From Oscillospiraceae bacterium (GTDB lineage Bacteria; Bacillota; Clostridia; Oscillospirales; Acutalibacteraceae): a stretch of DNA of 33,301 nt. Under the pieces are notes generated by a model that was given only the letters and a program-made list of their open reading frames with translations, was not told where the DNA came from and did no database searches. The stretch is from positions 1 to 33,301 of the forward strand of contig JAFLUL010000018.1 of NCBI GenBank assembly GCA_022508845.1. The letters run 5' to 3'. Numbering within the stretch: the first letter of the stretch is position 1; each line of letters starts with the position of its first letter. This document shows, piece after piece, positions 24,041 to 33,301 of the stretch. The translations under genes and the position numbers were made by a program.

Positions 24041-24066
24041 AAAAAGACGGTTCCGAAGAACCGTCT
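24041..24066 (-). terminator. Intrinsic terminator downstream of yajC
   Basis: Minus strand AGACGGTTC-TTCG-GAACCGTCT-TTTT. Confidence 0.8.
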
Positions 24067-24079
24067 GATAAAAAATATT

Positions 24080-24520
24080 TTATTTTTTTGTGTCGTCGAT
24101 ATCGCTCTTTTTTGTTCTGCGCTTGCCGGATTTTTTTTCTTCCTTTTCCTGAGCCTTTGCAGCATCGAGAGCTGCTTTTTCTTCAGCGGCTCTTTCGTTC
24201 GCAGTGTTGTTTGTTTGAATAGCCCAACGCATAAATTTGATTTTTGTTCTGTCGGAGCTGGTTTCGATAACAATTGAATCGTCTTTAACGGTAACGATGC
24301 GGCCGTTTATTCCGCCTATGGTTGTTATTTCGTCTCCGATCTGGACAGAATCACGCAGCTTTTGCTCTTCCTGCTGTTTTTTCTTCTGCGGTCTTATCAT
24401 TATAAAATACATAACAACAAGCAGAACAACCATAATAATTATCATAGAATAGTTGCCGCCGCCGAACAGACCGCCTGCACCTGCTGCGTTTTCCTGAAGT
24501 CTGAAAATAATATCAGTCAT
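24080..24520 (-). CDS. yajC: Preprotein translocase subunit YajC
   Basis: MIIIMVVLLVVMYFIMIRPQKKKQQEEQKLRDSVQIGDEITTIGGINGRIVTVKDDSIVIET. Confidence 0.95.
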   Translation of the reverse strand: MTDIIFRLQENAAGAGGLFGGGNYSMIIIMVVLLVVMYFIMIRPQKKKQQEEQKLRDSVQIGDEITTIGGINGRIVTVKDDSIVIETSSDRTKIKFMRWAIQTNNTANERAAEEKAALDAAKAQEKEEKKSGKRRTKKSDIDDTKK

Positions 24521-24597
24521 TTTTTTCCTCCAAAAATAATTTTATATTATTATATATGCAAAGCAATAAAAAAGCAAGGGGTTTTAATTAAAAACTC

Positions 24598-25734
24598 TTA
24601 ATCCGGACATCTTTTATCGAGAACATCAATATATCTTTTATAAAAATCATCAAAACTGTCTTTTTCGAGAGAGTCTCTTATTTTTTCCGTGAGTGAATTA
24701 TAAAAATATAAATTATGCATAACGCAGAGCCTTAATGCAAGAACTTCCTTTGCTTTAATAAGATGTCTTAAATAAGCCCTCGAAAAATTTTTGCAAACCG
24801 GACAATCACAATTCTCATCAAGAGGTCTTGAATCAAGCTCATATTTTGCGTTATTAAGATTAATAATCCCTTTCCAGGTAAACATGTGTCCGTGGCGGGC
24901 GTTTCTTGAGGGCATAACGCAATCAAAAAGGTCAACTCCCCTCTTAACTCCTTCAAGTATGTTGCAGGGCGTTCCGACACCCTTAAGATATCTGATTTTA
25001 TTTTTGGGCATATATGGCTCAACAGCAGATATAACGCGATACATTTCTTCTGTTGGCTCACCAACTGCAAGACCTCCTATCGCATAACCGTCAAGGTCAA
25101 GCTTAGCAATTTCCTGCATATGTTTTATTCGCAGATCATCATAGGTGCAGCCCTGATTTATGCCAAACAGAAGCTGCTTTTTGTTTATTGTGTTGTGTAA
25201 AGCGTTTAGCTTGTCGTGCTCTTCCTTGCAGCGATAAAGCCATCGCGTTGTTCTTTCGCATGATAATTTTGCATAGTCGTATTTTGCGGGATTTTCAACG
25301 CACTCATCAAAAGCCATAGCTATAGTGGAACCGAGATTGGATTGAATTCTCATACTCTCCTCGGGTCCCATAAAAATTGCTCTTCCGTCTATGTGAGAAT
25401 TAAAATAAACGCCTTCTTCTTTAATATTTCGCAGCTTTGCGAGCGAAAAGACCTGAAACCCGCCCGAATCTGTTAAAATAGGCCCGTTCCAGCGTGTAAA
25501 TTCGTGCAGTCCGCCAAGTTCCTTGATTTTTTCATCACCCGTCCTAACGTGAAGATGATAGGTGTTGCATAGCATAACCTGACAGTTTATATCCTTTAAG
25601 TCTAACGCGGATACACCGCCCTTGATTGCTGCAACGGTCGCAACGTTCATAAAGCCGGGCGTCTTAATAGTTCCGTGGACCGTTTCAAACTCGCCTAATC
25701 TTGCATTTTTACAATTTTTTATTAGCTTATACAT
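24598..25734 (-). CDS. tgt: tRNA-guanine transglycosylase
   Basis: VMLCNTYHLHVRTGDEKIKELGGLHEFTRWNGPILTDSGGFQVFSLAKLRNIKEEGVYFNSHIDG. Confidence 0.97.
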   Translation of the reverse strand: MYKLIKNCKNARLGEFETVHGTIKTPGFMNVATVAAIKGGVSALDLKDINCQVMLCNTYHLHVRTGDEKIKELGGLHEFTRWNGPILTDSGGFQVFSLAKLRNIKEEGVYFNSHIDGRAIFMGPEESMRIQSNLGSTIAMAFDECVENPAKYDYAKLSCERTTRWLYRCKEEHDKLNALHNTINKKQLLFGINQGCTYDDLRIKHMQEIAKLDLDGYAIGGLAVGEPTEEMYRVISAVEPYMPKNKIRYLKGVGTPCNILEGVKRGVDLFDCVMPSRNARHGHMFTWKGIINLNNAKYELDSRPLDENCDCPVCKNFSRAYLRHLIKAKEVLALRLCVMHNLYFYNSLTEKIRDSLEKDSFDDFYKRYIDVLDKRCPD

Positions 25735-25744
25735 ATTTACCTCG

Positions 25745-26779
25745 TTATATCTTTGTTGTAATTACCGTGGCGTCTCCAAACGAAAAAAACTTATATCCGC
25801 TGTCTATTGCGTGAGAATAAGCATTCATAATTATGTCTCTTGAGCTGAAAGCAGAAACAAGCATTATCAGTGTGCTTTCCGGGAGGTGGAAATTGGTTAT
25901 AAGCTCGTCGATACACTTAAATTTATACCCGGGATAAATAAAGATATTGGTTGAAGAGCTTCCCGGCTTAACAAAACCGTTTTCATCGGCTGAGGATTCG
26001 AGAGTCCTGCAGCAGGTGGTTCCGGTCGCAATGACTTTTCCGCCTGCTTTTTTTACTGAATTTATCGTTTGCGCCGCTTCTTCGCTTATTGAATAGTTTT
26101 CATAATGCATTAGATGATCTTCAATATTCTCGGTTTTAACGGGTCTGAATGTGCCTATGCCAACATGAAGCGTTATTTCGGCTATTTTAACACCTTTATC
26201 TTTGATTTTTTGAAGCAGCTCGGGGGTATAATGCAGTCCGGCGGTGGGAGCGGCTGCGGAGCCGTTGAACCGGGCATATACGGTTTGGTATCTCTCTTTA
26301 TCAGTAAGCTTTTCAGTTATATAATGAGGCAAAGGCATTTCGCCGATTTTTTCGAGTTTTTCAAGAAAAATGCCGTCATATATAAATTTAACCAGTCGGT
26401 TTCCGTTATCAAGAACGTTGAGAACCTTGCCGTAAAATTCATTGTCGCCAAAAATAAACTCGCTTTCCTTTTTAGCGCGTTTACCGGGGCCGGTTATACA
26501 TTCCCAAACATCCTCTCCCCTGTTATTTAACAGCAAAAACTCAACCTTTGCGCCTGTATCCTTTTTTATGCCGTAAATTCTTGCGGGAAGAACTCGGGAA
26601 TTGTTAAGAACTAAGCAGTCGCCTTCATTCAGATAATCAATTATATCATAAAAATGCTTATCTGCCAGTTTACCGGAATTTCTGCCTATAACGAGCAGAC
26701 GTGAATGGTCTCGCTTTTCAGAAGGTTCCTGCGCAATAAGCGCATCAGGTAAATCAAAGTAAAAATCGCTTTTTTTCAT
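25745..26779 (-). CDS. queA: S-adenosylmethionine:tRNA ribosyltransferase-isomerase
   Basis: [30 protein letters not shown]...[14 protein letters not shown]...GIGTFRPV. Confidence 0.97.
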   Translation of the reverse strand: MKKSDFYFDLPDALIAQEPSEKRDHSRLLVIGRNSGKLADKHFYDIIDYLNEGDCLVLNNSRVLPARIYGIKKDTGAKVEFLLLNNRGEDVWECITGPGKRAKKESEFIFGDNEFYGKVLNVLDNGNRLVKFIYDGIFLEKLEKIGEMPLPHYITEKLTDKERYQTVYARFNGSAAAPTAGLHYTPELLQKIKDKGVKIAEITLHVGIGTFRPVKTENIEDHLMHYENYSISEEAAQTINSVKKAGGKVIATGTTCCRTLESSADENGFVKPGSSSTNIFIYPGYKFKCIDELITNFHLPESTLIMLVSAFSSRDIIMNAYSHAIDSGYKFFSFGDATVITTKI

Positions 26780-26934
26780 ATTTTTTTTCACAAACTTTCG
26801 GGTAATTATAAAAAAAATCATTGACTAATAATGCAACTTTTGATAAAATTACAAATAATTTTAACATATAAACACAAAAGACGCAAGCATTTACGCCTTT
26901 TTTGAATATAATATTTTACGAGGTGAGTTTTGTT

Positions 26935-28032
26935 ATGGAAAAAAAATATAAAGTTGGAATAATCGGCGCAACAGGTATGGTCGGTCAGAGATTTATAACT
27001 CTTTTAAGCGATCATCCGTGGTTCAATATAACCGCTCTTGCGGCAAGCTCCCGTTCAGCCGGAAAAACATACGAGGAGGCTCTCGGAGGAAGATGGGTTA
27101 TGAGTTCTCCCCTCCCCGAAAAAATTAAGTCGATGGCAGTTTTTGACGCCGTTTCGGACATAAACAAAATAGCTGAAAGCGTTGATTTTGTTTTTTGCGC
27201 CGTTGATATGAAAAAGGATGAGATAAAGGCCCTCGAGGAAGCATATGCAAAAGCTGAGTGCCCCGTTATCTCAAATAACAGCGCGAACCGCTTTACACCT
27301 GACGTTCCTATGATTATTCCCGAGCTTAATAATGACCATATTAAGGTTATTGACGCTCAGAAAAAGCGTCTCGGAACAAAAAGAGGCTTTATTGCCGTTA
27401 AATCAAACTGCTCTCTTCAGAGCTATGTTCCCGCTCTTTATCCTCTCGATAATGCCTTTGGTGTTAAAGATGTTCTTGTGTGCACATATCAGGCCATTTC
27501 CGGTGCGGGAAAAACATTTGAGCGTTGGCCTGAGATGACAGATAACGTTATCCCTTATATCGGAGGAGAAGAGGAGAAGAGCGAAAAAGAGCCGCTTAAA
27601 ATTTGGGGTAGACTTGAAAACGGCGAAATCGTTTCCGCTTCCGATCCCAAATTTACCGCTCAATGCCTCAGAGTTCCCGTTACTGACGGTCATATGGCTG
27701 CAGTTTTTGTGCGCTTTAACAAAAAGCCCTCAAAGGATGAAATAATAGATATATGGAATAATTTCAGCGGCCGTCCGCAGGAGCTTAATCTTCCCCACGC
27801 TCCGAAGCATTTTTTGAATTATTTCACTGAAGATAATATGCCCCAAACCAAGCTTAACCGCGACCTTGAGGGCGGAATGGCAGTTTCAATAGGAAGACTC
27901 AGAGAAGACAGTCAGTATGACTATAAATTCGTCTGTCTCTCTCATAATACGCTCAGAGGCGCGGCAGGAGGCGGAGTTTTGCTTGCAGAGCTTCTTTGCG
28001 CGGAAGGATATATTGAACCAAAAAACCAATAA
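26935..28032 (+). CDS. asd: Aspartate-semialdehyde dehydrogenase
   Basis: KVGIIGATGMVGQRFITLLSDHPWF...SNCSLQSYVPALYPLD...QAISGAGKTFERWPEM. ATG 26935 preceded by GAGGTGAG. Confidence 0.95.
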   Translation: MEKKYKVGIIGATGMVGQRFITLLSDHPWFNITALAASSRSAGKTYEEALGGRWVMSSPLPEKIKSMAVFDAVSDINKIAESVDFVFCAVDMKKDEIKALEEAYAKAECPVISNNSANRFTPDVPMIIPELNNDHIKVIDAQKKRLGTKRGFIAVKSNCSLQSYVPALYPLDNAFGVKDVLVCTYQAISGAGKTFERWPEMTDNVIPYIGGEEEKSEKEPLKIWGRLENGEIVSASDPKFTAQCLRVPVTDGHMAAVFVRFNKKPSKDEIIDIWNNFSGRPQELNLPHAPKHFLNYFTEDNMPQTKLNRDLEGGMAVSIGRLREDSQYDYKFVCLSHNTLRGAAGGGVLLAELLCAEGYIEPKNQ

Positions 28033-28045
28033 GCTGTGAGAAACC

Positions 28046-28921
28046 TTGAAAAAAACTATTTTTACCGGCTCGGGTACAGCGCTTATAACTCCGTTTAAGG
28101 ATAACGGAAAAAAGGCGGACTATGATTTTTTTGAAACACTCTGCGATTATCAGATAAAAAATCATACCGACGCGCTCATCATTGCCGGAACCACCGGAGA
28201 ATCCCCGGTTTTATCCAAGGACGAAAAAAAATCGCTGTTTGAGATTGCCGTTAAAACGTCGAATGGAAAAATCCCCGTAATTGCGGGAACCGGCTCAAAC
28301 AATACCGAGGAAGCAGTTAAAAAATCAAACGAAGCAGAAAAAATGGGAGTAAACGCATTGCTTGTGGTTACTCCCTATTATAATAAATGCACTCAGGAAG
28401 GAATAATAGAGCATTATTTTTATATTGCAAACAGAGTTTCGTCTCCGTTGATAGTTTATAACGTTCCGTCAAGAACCGGAGTTAATATTCTTCCGAAAAC
28501 CTATGAAGCCTTATCGGAGCATAAAAATATTATAGCTGTAAAGGAGGCAAACGGAAATTTATCTTCCGTTGCGGAAACTATAAGTCTTTGCGGCGACAGG
28601 CTTGATATTTATTCTGGAAACGACGATCAAACAGTTGCAATAAACTCTCTCGGCGGAAAAGGGGTTATATCGGTTGCAGCAAATATTATTCCTGAAGAAA
28701 TGCATAGAATGGCGAGTAAAAGAGAGGATTCCCAAAAGCTTCAGCTTTATTATTTTGAACTGATGAAAGAGCTGTTCTGCGAAGTTAATCCCATCCCCGT
28801 TAAAGCTGCAATAGAAATGTTATGGCAAAAAGAGCAGCCTTTAAGATTGCCGCTTACAAATATATCAGATAAAAACAGAGAAAAGCTAAAAAATACTCTA
28901 ATAAAATATAATTTGATATAA
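28046..28921 (+). CDS. dapA: 4-hydroxy-tetrahydrodipicolinate synthase, TTG start
   Basis: GSGTALITPFKDNG...AGTTGESPVLSKDEK...VTPYYNKCTQEGIIEHYFYIA...YNVPSRTGVNI...KEANGNLS. Confidence 0.96.
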   Translation: MKKTIFTGSGTALITPFKDNGKKADYDFFETLCDYQIKNHTDALIIAGTTGESPVLSKDEKKSLFEIAVKTSNGKIPVIAGTGSNNTEEAVKKSNEAEKMGVNALLVVTPYYNKCTQEGIIEHYFYIANRVSSPLIVYNVPSRTGVNILPKTYEALSEHKNIIAVKEANGNLSSVAETISLCGDRLDIYSGNDDQTVAINSLGGKGVISVAANIIPEEMHRMASKREDSQKLQLYYFELMKELFCEVNPIPVKAAIEMLWQKEQPLRLPLTNISDKNREKLKNTLIKYNLI

Positions 28922-28965
28922 AAAATCCCGCTGATGAAAATAATTTCGATCAGCGGGTAATTTTT
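28922..28965. terminator. Bidirectional terminator between dapA and pckG
   Basis: CCCGCTGAT (28927)...ATCAGCGGG (28957) flanked by A-run and T-run. Confidence 0.75.
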
Positions 28966-28976
28966 AATTATACAGC

Positions 28977-30755
28977 TTAGCCGAGGTTAGCTTTAAGGGT
29001 GTTAAGCTCGGTGCGCAAGGTTTCGGGAAGTCTGTTGCCGAATTTAGCATAGAATTCCTCGATACCGGGGATCTCGTTCTTCCAAAGGTCATTGTCGACG
29101 GTGAGAATTTCTTCAAGATTTTCTGCTGAAACTTCATCTTCAATGCCTGAAAGGTCAATATCCTTTGAATAGGGAACATAACCGATAGCAGTTTCTTTGG
29201 CATCAACCTTATTATCGCAGCGGTCAAGAATCCAGTTAAGAACGCGAAGATTATCGCCGAAGCCGGGCCAGAGGAAGTTGCCTTCATCGTCTTTTCTGAA
29301 CCAGTTTACGTTGAATATTTTGGGAGCCTTGTCAGGATCAAGCGACTTGCCTATATCTATCCAATGCTGCCAATAATCAGCCATATTATAGCCGCAGAAC
29401 GGAAGCATTGCCATAGGATCGCGGCGAACAACGCCGACATCGCCGGCAGCCGCTGCGGTGGTTTCGGAGGCCATTATAGATCCTACGAAAACGCCGTTAT
29501 TCCAGTCTCTTGACTGATAGACAAGAGGAGCAAGCTTTGCTCTTCTGCCGCCGAAAACAAATGCAGAAATCGGAACTCCTTCAGGATTTTCAAATTCAGA
29601 GCTGAGGCACGGGCAGTTTACGGCAGGAGCTGTAAAGCGTGAATTGGGATGAGCTCCCTTTTCGGTGCTCTCAGAGCCGTTCCAGGGATTGCCTTTCCAG
29701 TCGATAGCGTTTGTGGGCGGGTTTTTGTCGAGACCTTCCCACCAAACTGTGTTATTATCAAGATTGTGGCATACGTTTGTAAAAATTGAGCCCTTTTTGG
29801 TTGAAAGAAGCGCGTTGGGGTTAGATTTCATATTTGTTCCGGGAGCAACGCCGAAAAAGCCGTTTTCGGGATTTATGGCGTAAAGTCTGCCGTCGGCACC
29901 TTTTCTGATCCAGGCTATATCGTCGCCAACTGTCCATACCTTATAGCCGGCATTTTTATATCCTTCAGGCGGTATAAGCATAGCGAGGTTGGTTTTTCCG
30001 CAAGCGGACGGGAAGGCAGCGCATACATATTTCTTTTCGCCTTCGGGTTTTTCAACGCAGAGGATAAGCATATGCTCAGCCTGCCAGCCTTCCTGCTTAC
30101 CCTGATAGGAAGCAATTCTGAGAGCAAAGCATTTTTTGCCGAGAAGAACATTTCCGCCATAAGCGGAGTTTACGGAAATGATGGTGTTGTCCTGCGGGAA
30201 CTGGCATATCCAACGTTTTTCAGCATCAACGTCACATTTGCAGTGAAGTCCTCTTACCCAGTCATCGGAATCTCCGAGGCAGTCAAGAACCTTCTTGCCT
30301 ATTCTTGTCATAATTGCCATATTGAGAACAACATAGATGGAGTCGGTAAGCTCAATTCCTATCTTTGAGAATTTTGAGCCAACAGGTCCCATTGAATAGG
30401 GAATAACATACATGGTTCTGCCTTTATATGAATCGCGGGCAATATCGTAAAGCATTTTATAGCAAGCGGAAGGTTCCATCCAGTGGTTAGTTGGGCCTGC
30501 TTCTTCTTCAGTGGGGGTGCAGATAAGAGTTCTGTCCTCAACTCTGGCAACATCGTTGGGTTTTGTTCTGTGAAGATAGCAGTCGGGAAGAAGCTCTTCG
30601 TTGAGCTTAATCATTTCGCCTGTTGCAACAGCCTCTGCTCTGAGAGCGTCAAGCTGCTCCTGAGAGCCGTCTATCCACATAACGTTTGCGGGTTTAACAA
30701 GCTCGATTTTTTCGTCTATCCAAGAAAGGACCGACTTGTTTGTTGTAAGTGCCAT
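28977..30755 (-). CDS. pckG: Phosphoenolpyruvate carboxykinase (GTP)
   Basis: RTMYVIPYSMGP...CAAFPSACGKTNLAMLIPP...VGDDIAWIRKGADGRLYAINPENGFFGVAPGTN...FVFGGRRAKLAPLVYQSRDW. Confidence 0.97.
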   Translation of the reverse strand: MALTTNKSVLSWIDEKIELVKPANVMWIDGSQEQLDALRAEAVATGEMIKLNEELLPDCYLHRTKPNDVARVEDRTLICTPTEEEAGPTNHWMEPSACYKMLYDIARDSYKGRTMYVIPYSMGPVGSKFSKIGIELTDSIYVVLNMAIMTRIGKKVLDCLGDSDDWVRGLHCKCDVDAEKRWICQFPQDNTIISVNSAYGGNVLLGKKCFALRIASYQGKQEGWQAEHMLILCVEKPEGEKKYVCAAFPSACGKTNLAMLIPPEGYKNAGYKVWTVGDDIAWIRKGADGRLYAINPENGFFGVAPGTNMKSNPNALLSTKKGSIFTNVCHNLDNNTVWWEGLDKNPPTNAIDWKGNPWNGSESTEKGAHPNSRFTAPAVNCPCLSSEFENPEGVPISAFVFGGRRAKLAPLVYQSRDWNNGVFVGSIMASETTAAAAGDVGVVRRDPMAMLPFCGYNMADYWQHWIDIGKSLDPDKAPKIFNVNWFRKDDEGNFLWPGFGDNLRVLNWILDRCDNKVDAKETAIGYVPYSKDIDLSGIEDEVSAENLEEILTVDNDLWKNEIPGIEEFYAKFGNRLPETLRTELNTLKANLG

Positions 30756-30806
30756 AATATCTCTCCTTTTTATGGGTTAAAATAACCAAAAATCTTATAA
30801 ATTATA

Positions 30807-31826
30807 TCATCCGAAAACCGCGCTGTCAATATCCAGCGAAGCAATTCCGTTAAGTTTTAAACCTGATTTATTTCCGCTTATGAATTCATAGTACCCCTGC
30901 GCTCCAACCATTGCGGCGTTATCACCGCAATATTTAAGTTCAGGCATATAAAGCGAAATCTTATTTTTTTCGCAGAGCGATTTTATTTCGCTTCTCAGAA
31001 CGCTGTTAGCCGAAACTCCTCCTGCTATAACCAATTTATCGGATTTATATTTATTTATTGCTGCCTGCGTTTTTTCGCATAAAACTTTTGTAACGCAGTG
31101 CATATATGAAGCTCCGATATTTTCAATATCAATTTCTTCATTTTTTTGCTGCATATTGTGTATAAGATTTATAACGGAAGTTTTCATGCCCGAAAAGCTG
31201 AAATCAAATTCACTGCCGTCAACTCTCGGTTTGGGGAATTTATATTTATTTTTATCGCCAAAAGCGCAGGTCTTATCCATATTAAGCCCGCCCGGGTACG
31301 GAAGTCCGAGCATTCGCGCAGCCTTATCCATAGCCTCTCCCGCTGCATCGTCACGAGTGCGTCCGATCACCTCATAATCAGTGTAATTTTTAACGTTTAC
31401 AAGATGAGTGTGTCCCCCGGAAACGATAAGGGCAATAAAGGGCGGTTTAAGATCCGTATGGGAAATATAGTTTGATGCAACGTGACTTCTCAGATGGTGT
31501 ACGGGGATAAGAGGTTTATTCTGGGCGTAAGAAAGCCCTTTTGCAAAATTTACTCCAACAAGCAGTGCGCCTATAAGTCCCGGCGCGGCTGTTACAGCTA
31601 CAGCGTCAATTTCGGACAGATCTGTTTTTGCGGCTTTGAGCGCTTCCTTAACTACCGCGTAAATGCTTTCGCAATGCCTTCTGGAGGCAATCTCAGGCAC
31701 AACTCCGCCGTATATTATATGCTCCGGTACTTGAGAGGCAACTATATTTGACAGCACTTCCCTGCCGTCCTTAACAACTGCCGCGCCGGTGTCGTCGCAG
31801 GAGCTTTCAATTGCAAGTATGTTCAT
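30807..31826 (-). CDS. tsaD: tRNA N6-threonylcarbamoyladenosine transferase subunit TsaD
   Basis: ILAIESSCDDTGAAVVKDGREVLSNIVASQ...PLIPVHHLRSHVASNYI...ALIVSGGHTHLV. Confidence 0.97.
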   Translation of the reverse strand: MNILAIESSCDDTGAAVVKDGREVLSNIVASQVPEHIIYGGVVPEIASRRHCESIYAVVKEALKAAKTDLSEIDAVAVTAAPGLIGALLVGVNFAKGLSYAQNKPLIPVHHLRSHVASNYISHTDLKPPFIALIVSGGHTHLVNVKNYTDYEVIGRTRDDAAGEAMDKAARMLGLPYPGGLNMDKTCAFGDKNKYKFPKPRVDGSEFDFSFSGMKTSVINLIHNMQQKNEEIDIENIGASYMHCVTKVLCEKTQAAINKYKSDKLVIAGGVSANSVLRSEIKSLCEKNKISLYMPELKYCGDNAAMVGAQGYYEFISGNKSGLKLNGIASLDIDSAVFG

Positions 31827-31828
31827 AA

Positions 31829-32281
31829 CTAAATCCTTTTATTAAAAAAAAATGTGTAAATGGCGGCGTTTTCTTTTGGGTTAGAATAAAAATTCTTTCT
31901 TTCTCCCAAAAATTCAAACCCGGTTTTTTTATATAATGCTATGGCAGGGTAATTTGAAGCTCTGACCTCGAGCGTTATAAATTCGCAGTTTCTTTCTTTT
32001 GCCGAATTTACTATCCCGCTCAGCAGCAGAAATGCCGTTCCCTGCCTCCGGAATTCCTTTTTTACGGCAATATTGTTTATATAGAATTCTCCGGCAATAT
32101 CTCTGCCGCTTATATATCCCGTTATATTATTGTTTTTTTTTGAAACCAGAAAAACGGAATCGGGAGCGTTAATTTCGCTTAAAATTGCGTTTTCGCTCCA
32201 AGGAGAAGAAAAAAATTCCTTTTCCATTTTTGCTATTTCGACTGCATCTTCCGATTTTGCAAAAGTTATATAATTACTCAT
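31829..32281 (-). CDS. rimI: GNAT acetyltransferase, RimI-like
   Basis: INNIAVKKEFRRQGTAFLLLSGIVNSAKERNCEFITLEVRASNYPAIALYKKTGFEFLGERKNFYSNPKENAAIY. Confidence 0.9.
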   Translation of the reverse strand: MSNYITFAKSEDAVEIAKMEKEFFSSPWSENAILSEINAPDSVFLVSKKNNNITGYISGRDIAGEFYINNIAVKKEFRRQGTAFLLLSGIVNSAKERNCEFITLEVRASNYPAIALYKKTGFEFLGERKNFYSNPKENAAIYTFFFNKRI

Positions 32282-33301
32282 CCCTTTGCCTCATACCAGG
32301 TTTTGCCTATCCCCGCGTCAACAGAGAGTTTAACGCTCAGATTTACGGCGTTTTCCATTTCATCCTTCAGTATTTCGGCGGCTCTCGGGGCAAGCATAGC
32401 GGGAGCTTCAATAATAAGCTCGTCGTGTACCTGCATAATGAGCTTTGCGTCCGGGAGTTCCTTTTGCAGCCTTTTATGAACCTTTACCATGGCTATTTTA
32501 ATAATATCGGCGGCAGTTCCCTGAATAGGCATATTTCTTGCAACTCTCTCTCCGAAAGCTCTGAGCATAGCGTTTGACGAGGATAATTCCGGCAGATATC
32601 TGCGCCTGAAAAAGAGAGTTTCGGCGAAGCCTTGCTCTTTTGCTTTTTCAATGGAATTTTTCATATATCCGTCAACAGACGAATAGAGAGCTAAATAATT
32701 CTTTATAAACTGCTCGGCTTCTGCTCTGGAGGAATGAATGTCCTTTGCAAGCGAAAAAGCGCCTATGCCGTAAACAATGCCGAAATTAACGGCCTTTGAC
32801 TTGCTTCTGAGTTCCGAAGTTACCTCATTTTCCGGTATATCGAATACTTTAGCGGCGGTAACGGTGTGAATATCAACGCCGTTATTAAAGCAGTCGATCA
32901 TATTTTTGTCGTCAGATAGGGCCGCCAGAACTCTCAGTTCAATTTGAGAATAATCGGCGTCAATAAGCATAAACCCGTCGCGCGCCGTAAAAAATTTTCT
33001 GAATTCTCTTCCGAGCTGTGTTCTGACAGGTATATTCTGCAAATTTGGTTCTGTTGACGATAGTCTGCCGGTTCTGGTTTCGGTCTGATTGAAGGTGGAA
33101 TGAATTCTGCCGTCATCGGATATAGTTTTGAGAAGTCCGTCGCAGTAGGTGGTTTTGAGCTTTGAATATGTGCGGTATTCAAGAATAAGCGAAACGATAG
33201 GATAGCTTTCAGCAAGGCTTTCAAGCACATCGGCGTTTGTTGAATAACCTGTTTTTGTTTTTTTCTTTGAAGGAAGTCCAAGCTTTTCAAATAATATAAC
33301 T
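32278..33301 (-). CDS. polA: DNA polymerase I, C-terminal polymerase domain (5' end outside window)
   Basis: LFEKLGLPSKKKTKTGYSTNADVLE...TGRLSSTEPNLQNIPVRTQLGREFR...DADYSQIELRVLA...QVHDELIIEAP. The frame stays open to the window edge. Confidence 0.97.
   Translation of the reverse strand, partial: VILFEKLGLPSKKKTKTGYSTNADVLESLAESYPIVSLILEYRTYSKLKTTYCDGLLKTISDDGRIHSTFNQTETRTGRLSSTEPNLQNIPVRTQLGREFRKFFTARDGFMLIDADYSQIELRVLAALSDDKNMIDCFNNGVDIHTVTAAKVFDIPENEVTSELRSKSKAVNFGIVYGIGAFSLAKDIHSSRAEAEQFIKNYLALYSSVDGYMKNSIEKAKEQGFAETLFFRRRYLPELSSSNAMLRAFGERVARNMPIQGTAADIIKIAMVKVHKRLQKELPDAKLIMQVHDELIIEAPAMLAPRAAEILKDEMENAVNLSVKLSVDAGIGKTWYEAKG

Noticed and set aside
23882-24601. Plus-strand ORFs antisense to yajC and the TIGR04086-like gene
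   Set aside because: They shadow well-supported minus-strand genes and a terminator.
26822-26934. Riboswitch (e.g. lysine) upstream of asd
   Set aside because: The leader is too short and lacks a convincing aptamer; only a weak A/T-rich hairpin is visible.
1-33301. CRISPR array or tRNA/rRNA genes
   Set aside because: No regularly spaced repeats and no cloverleaf or rRNA-like segments noticed by eye; a tRNAscan/CRISPR finder run would be needed for certainty.

Overview
The window is a Clostridia-type chromosomal segment. Supporting host genes include sigK-like, cwlD-like and spoIIM-like sporulation genes, radA, tgt/queA, asd/dapA, GTP-PEPCK, tsaD/rimI and polA. It is interrupted by one compact mobile element at about 16279-21908. 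The element is about 5.6 kb and is bounded by a perfect 27-bp direct repeat. Its gene content reads as a Gram-positive filamentous (inovirus-like) prophage: a XRE repressor with a three-operator promoter region, a run of small signal-peptide/TM proteins, a coat-like 62-aa protein followed by a strong terminator, a Zot/G1P-like ATPase, and a pMV158/Rep_2-type HUH rolling-circle initiator. The element has no recognisable integrase. Its right boundary falls exactly at the end of the 6-bp centre of a 28-bp (11-6-11) palindromic dif-like site, directly upstream of a XerC/D-type recombinase gene, which suggests the host Xer system is used for integration. The left-end non-coding region holds a hairpin whose loop carries TACTACGAC (the pMV158-family nick motif as I know it), three 7-bp iterons, and a long nested imperfect inverted repeat of about 155 nt with a competing alternative fold. 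These look like a double-strand origin plus a single-strand origin or packaging signal. All calls come from reading the sequence and the supplied ORF translations; no database search was run.
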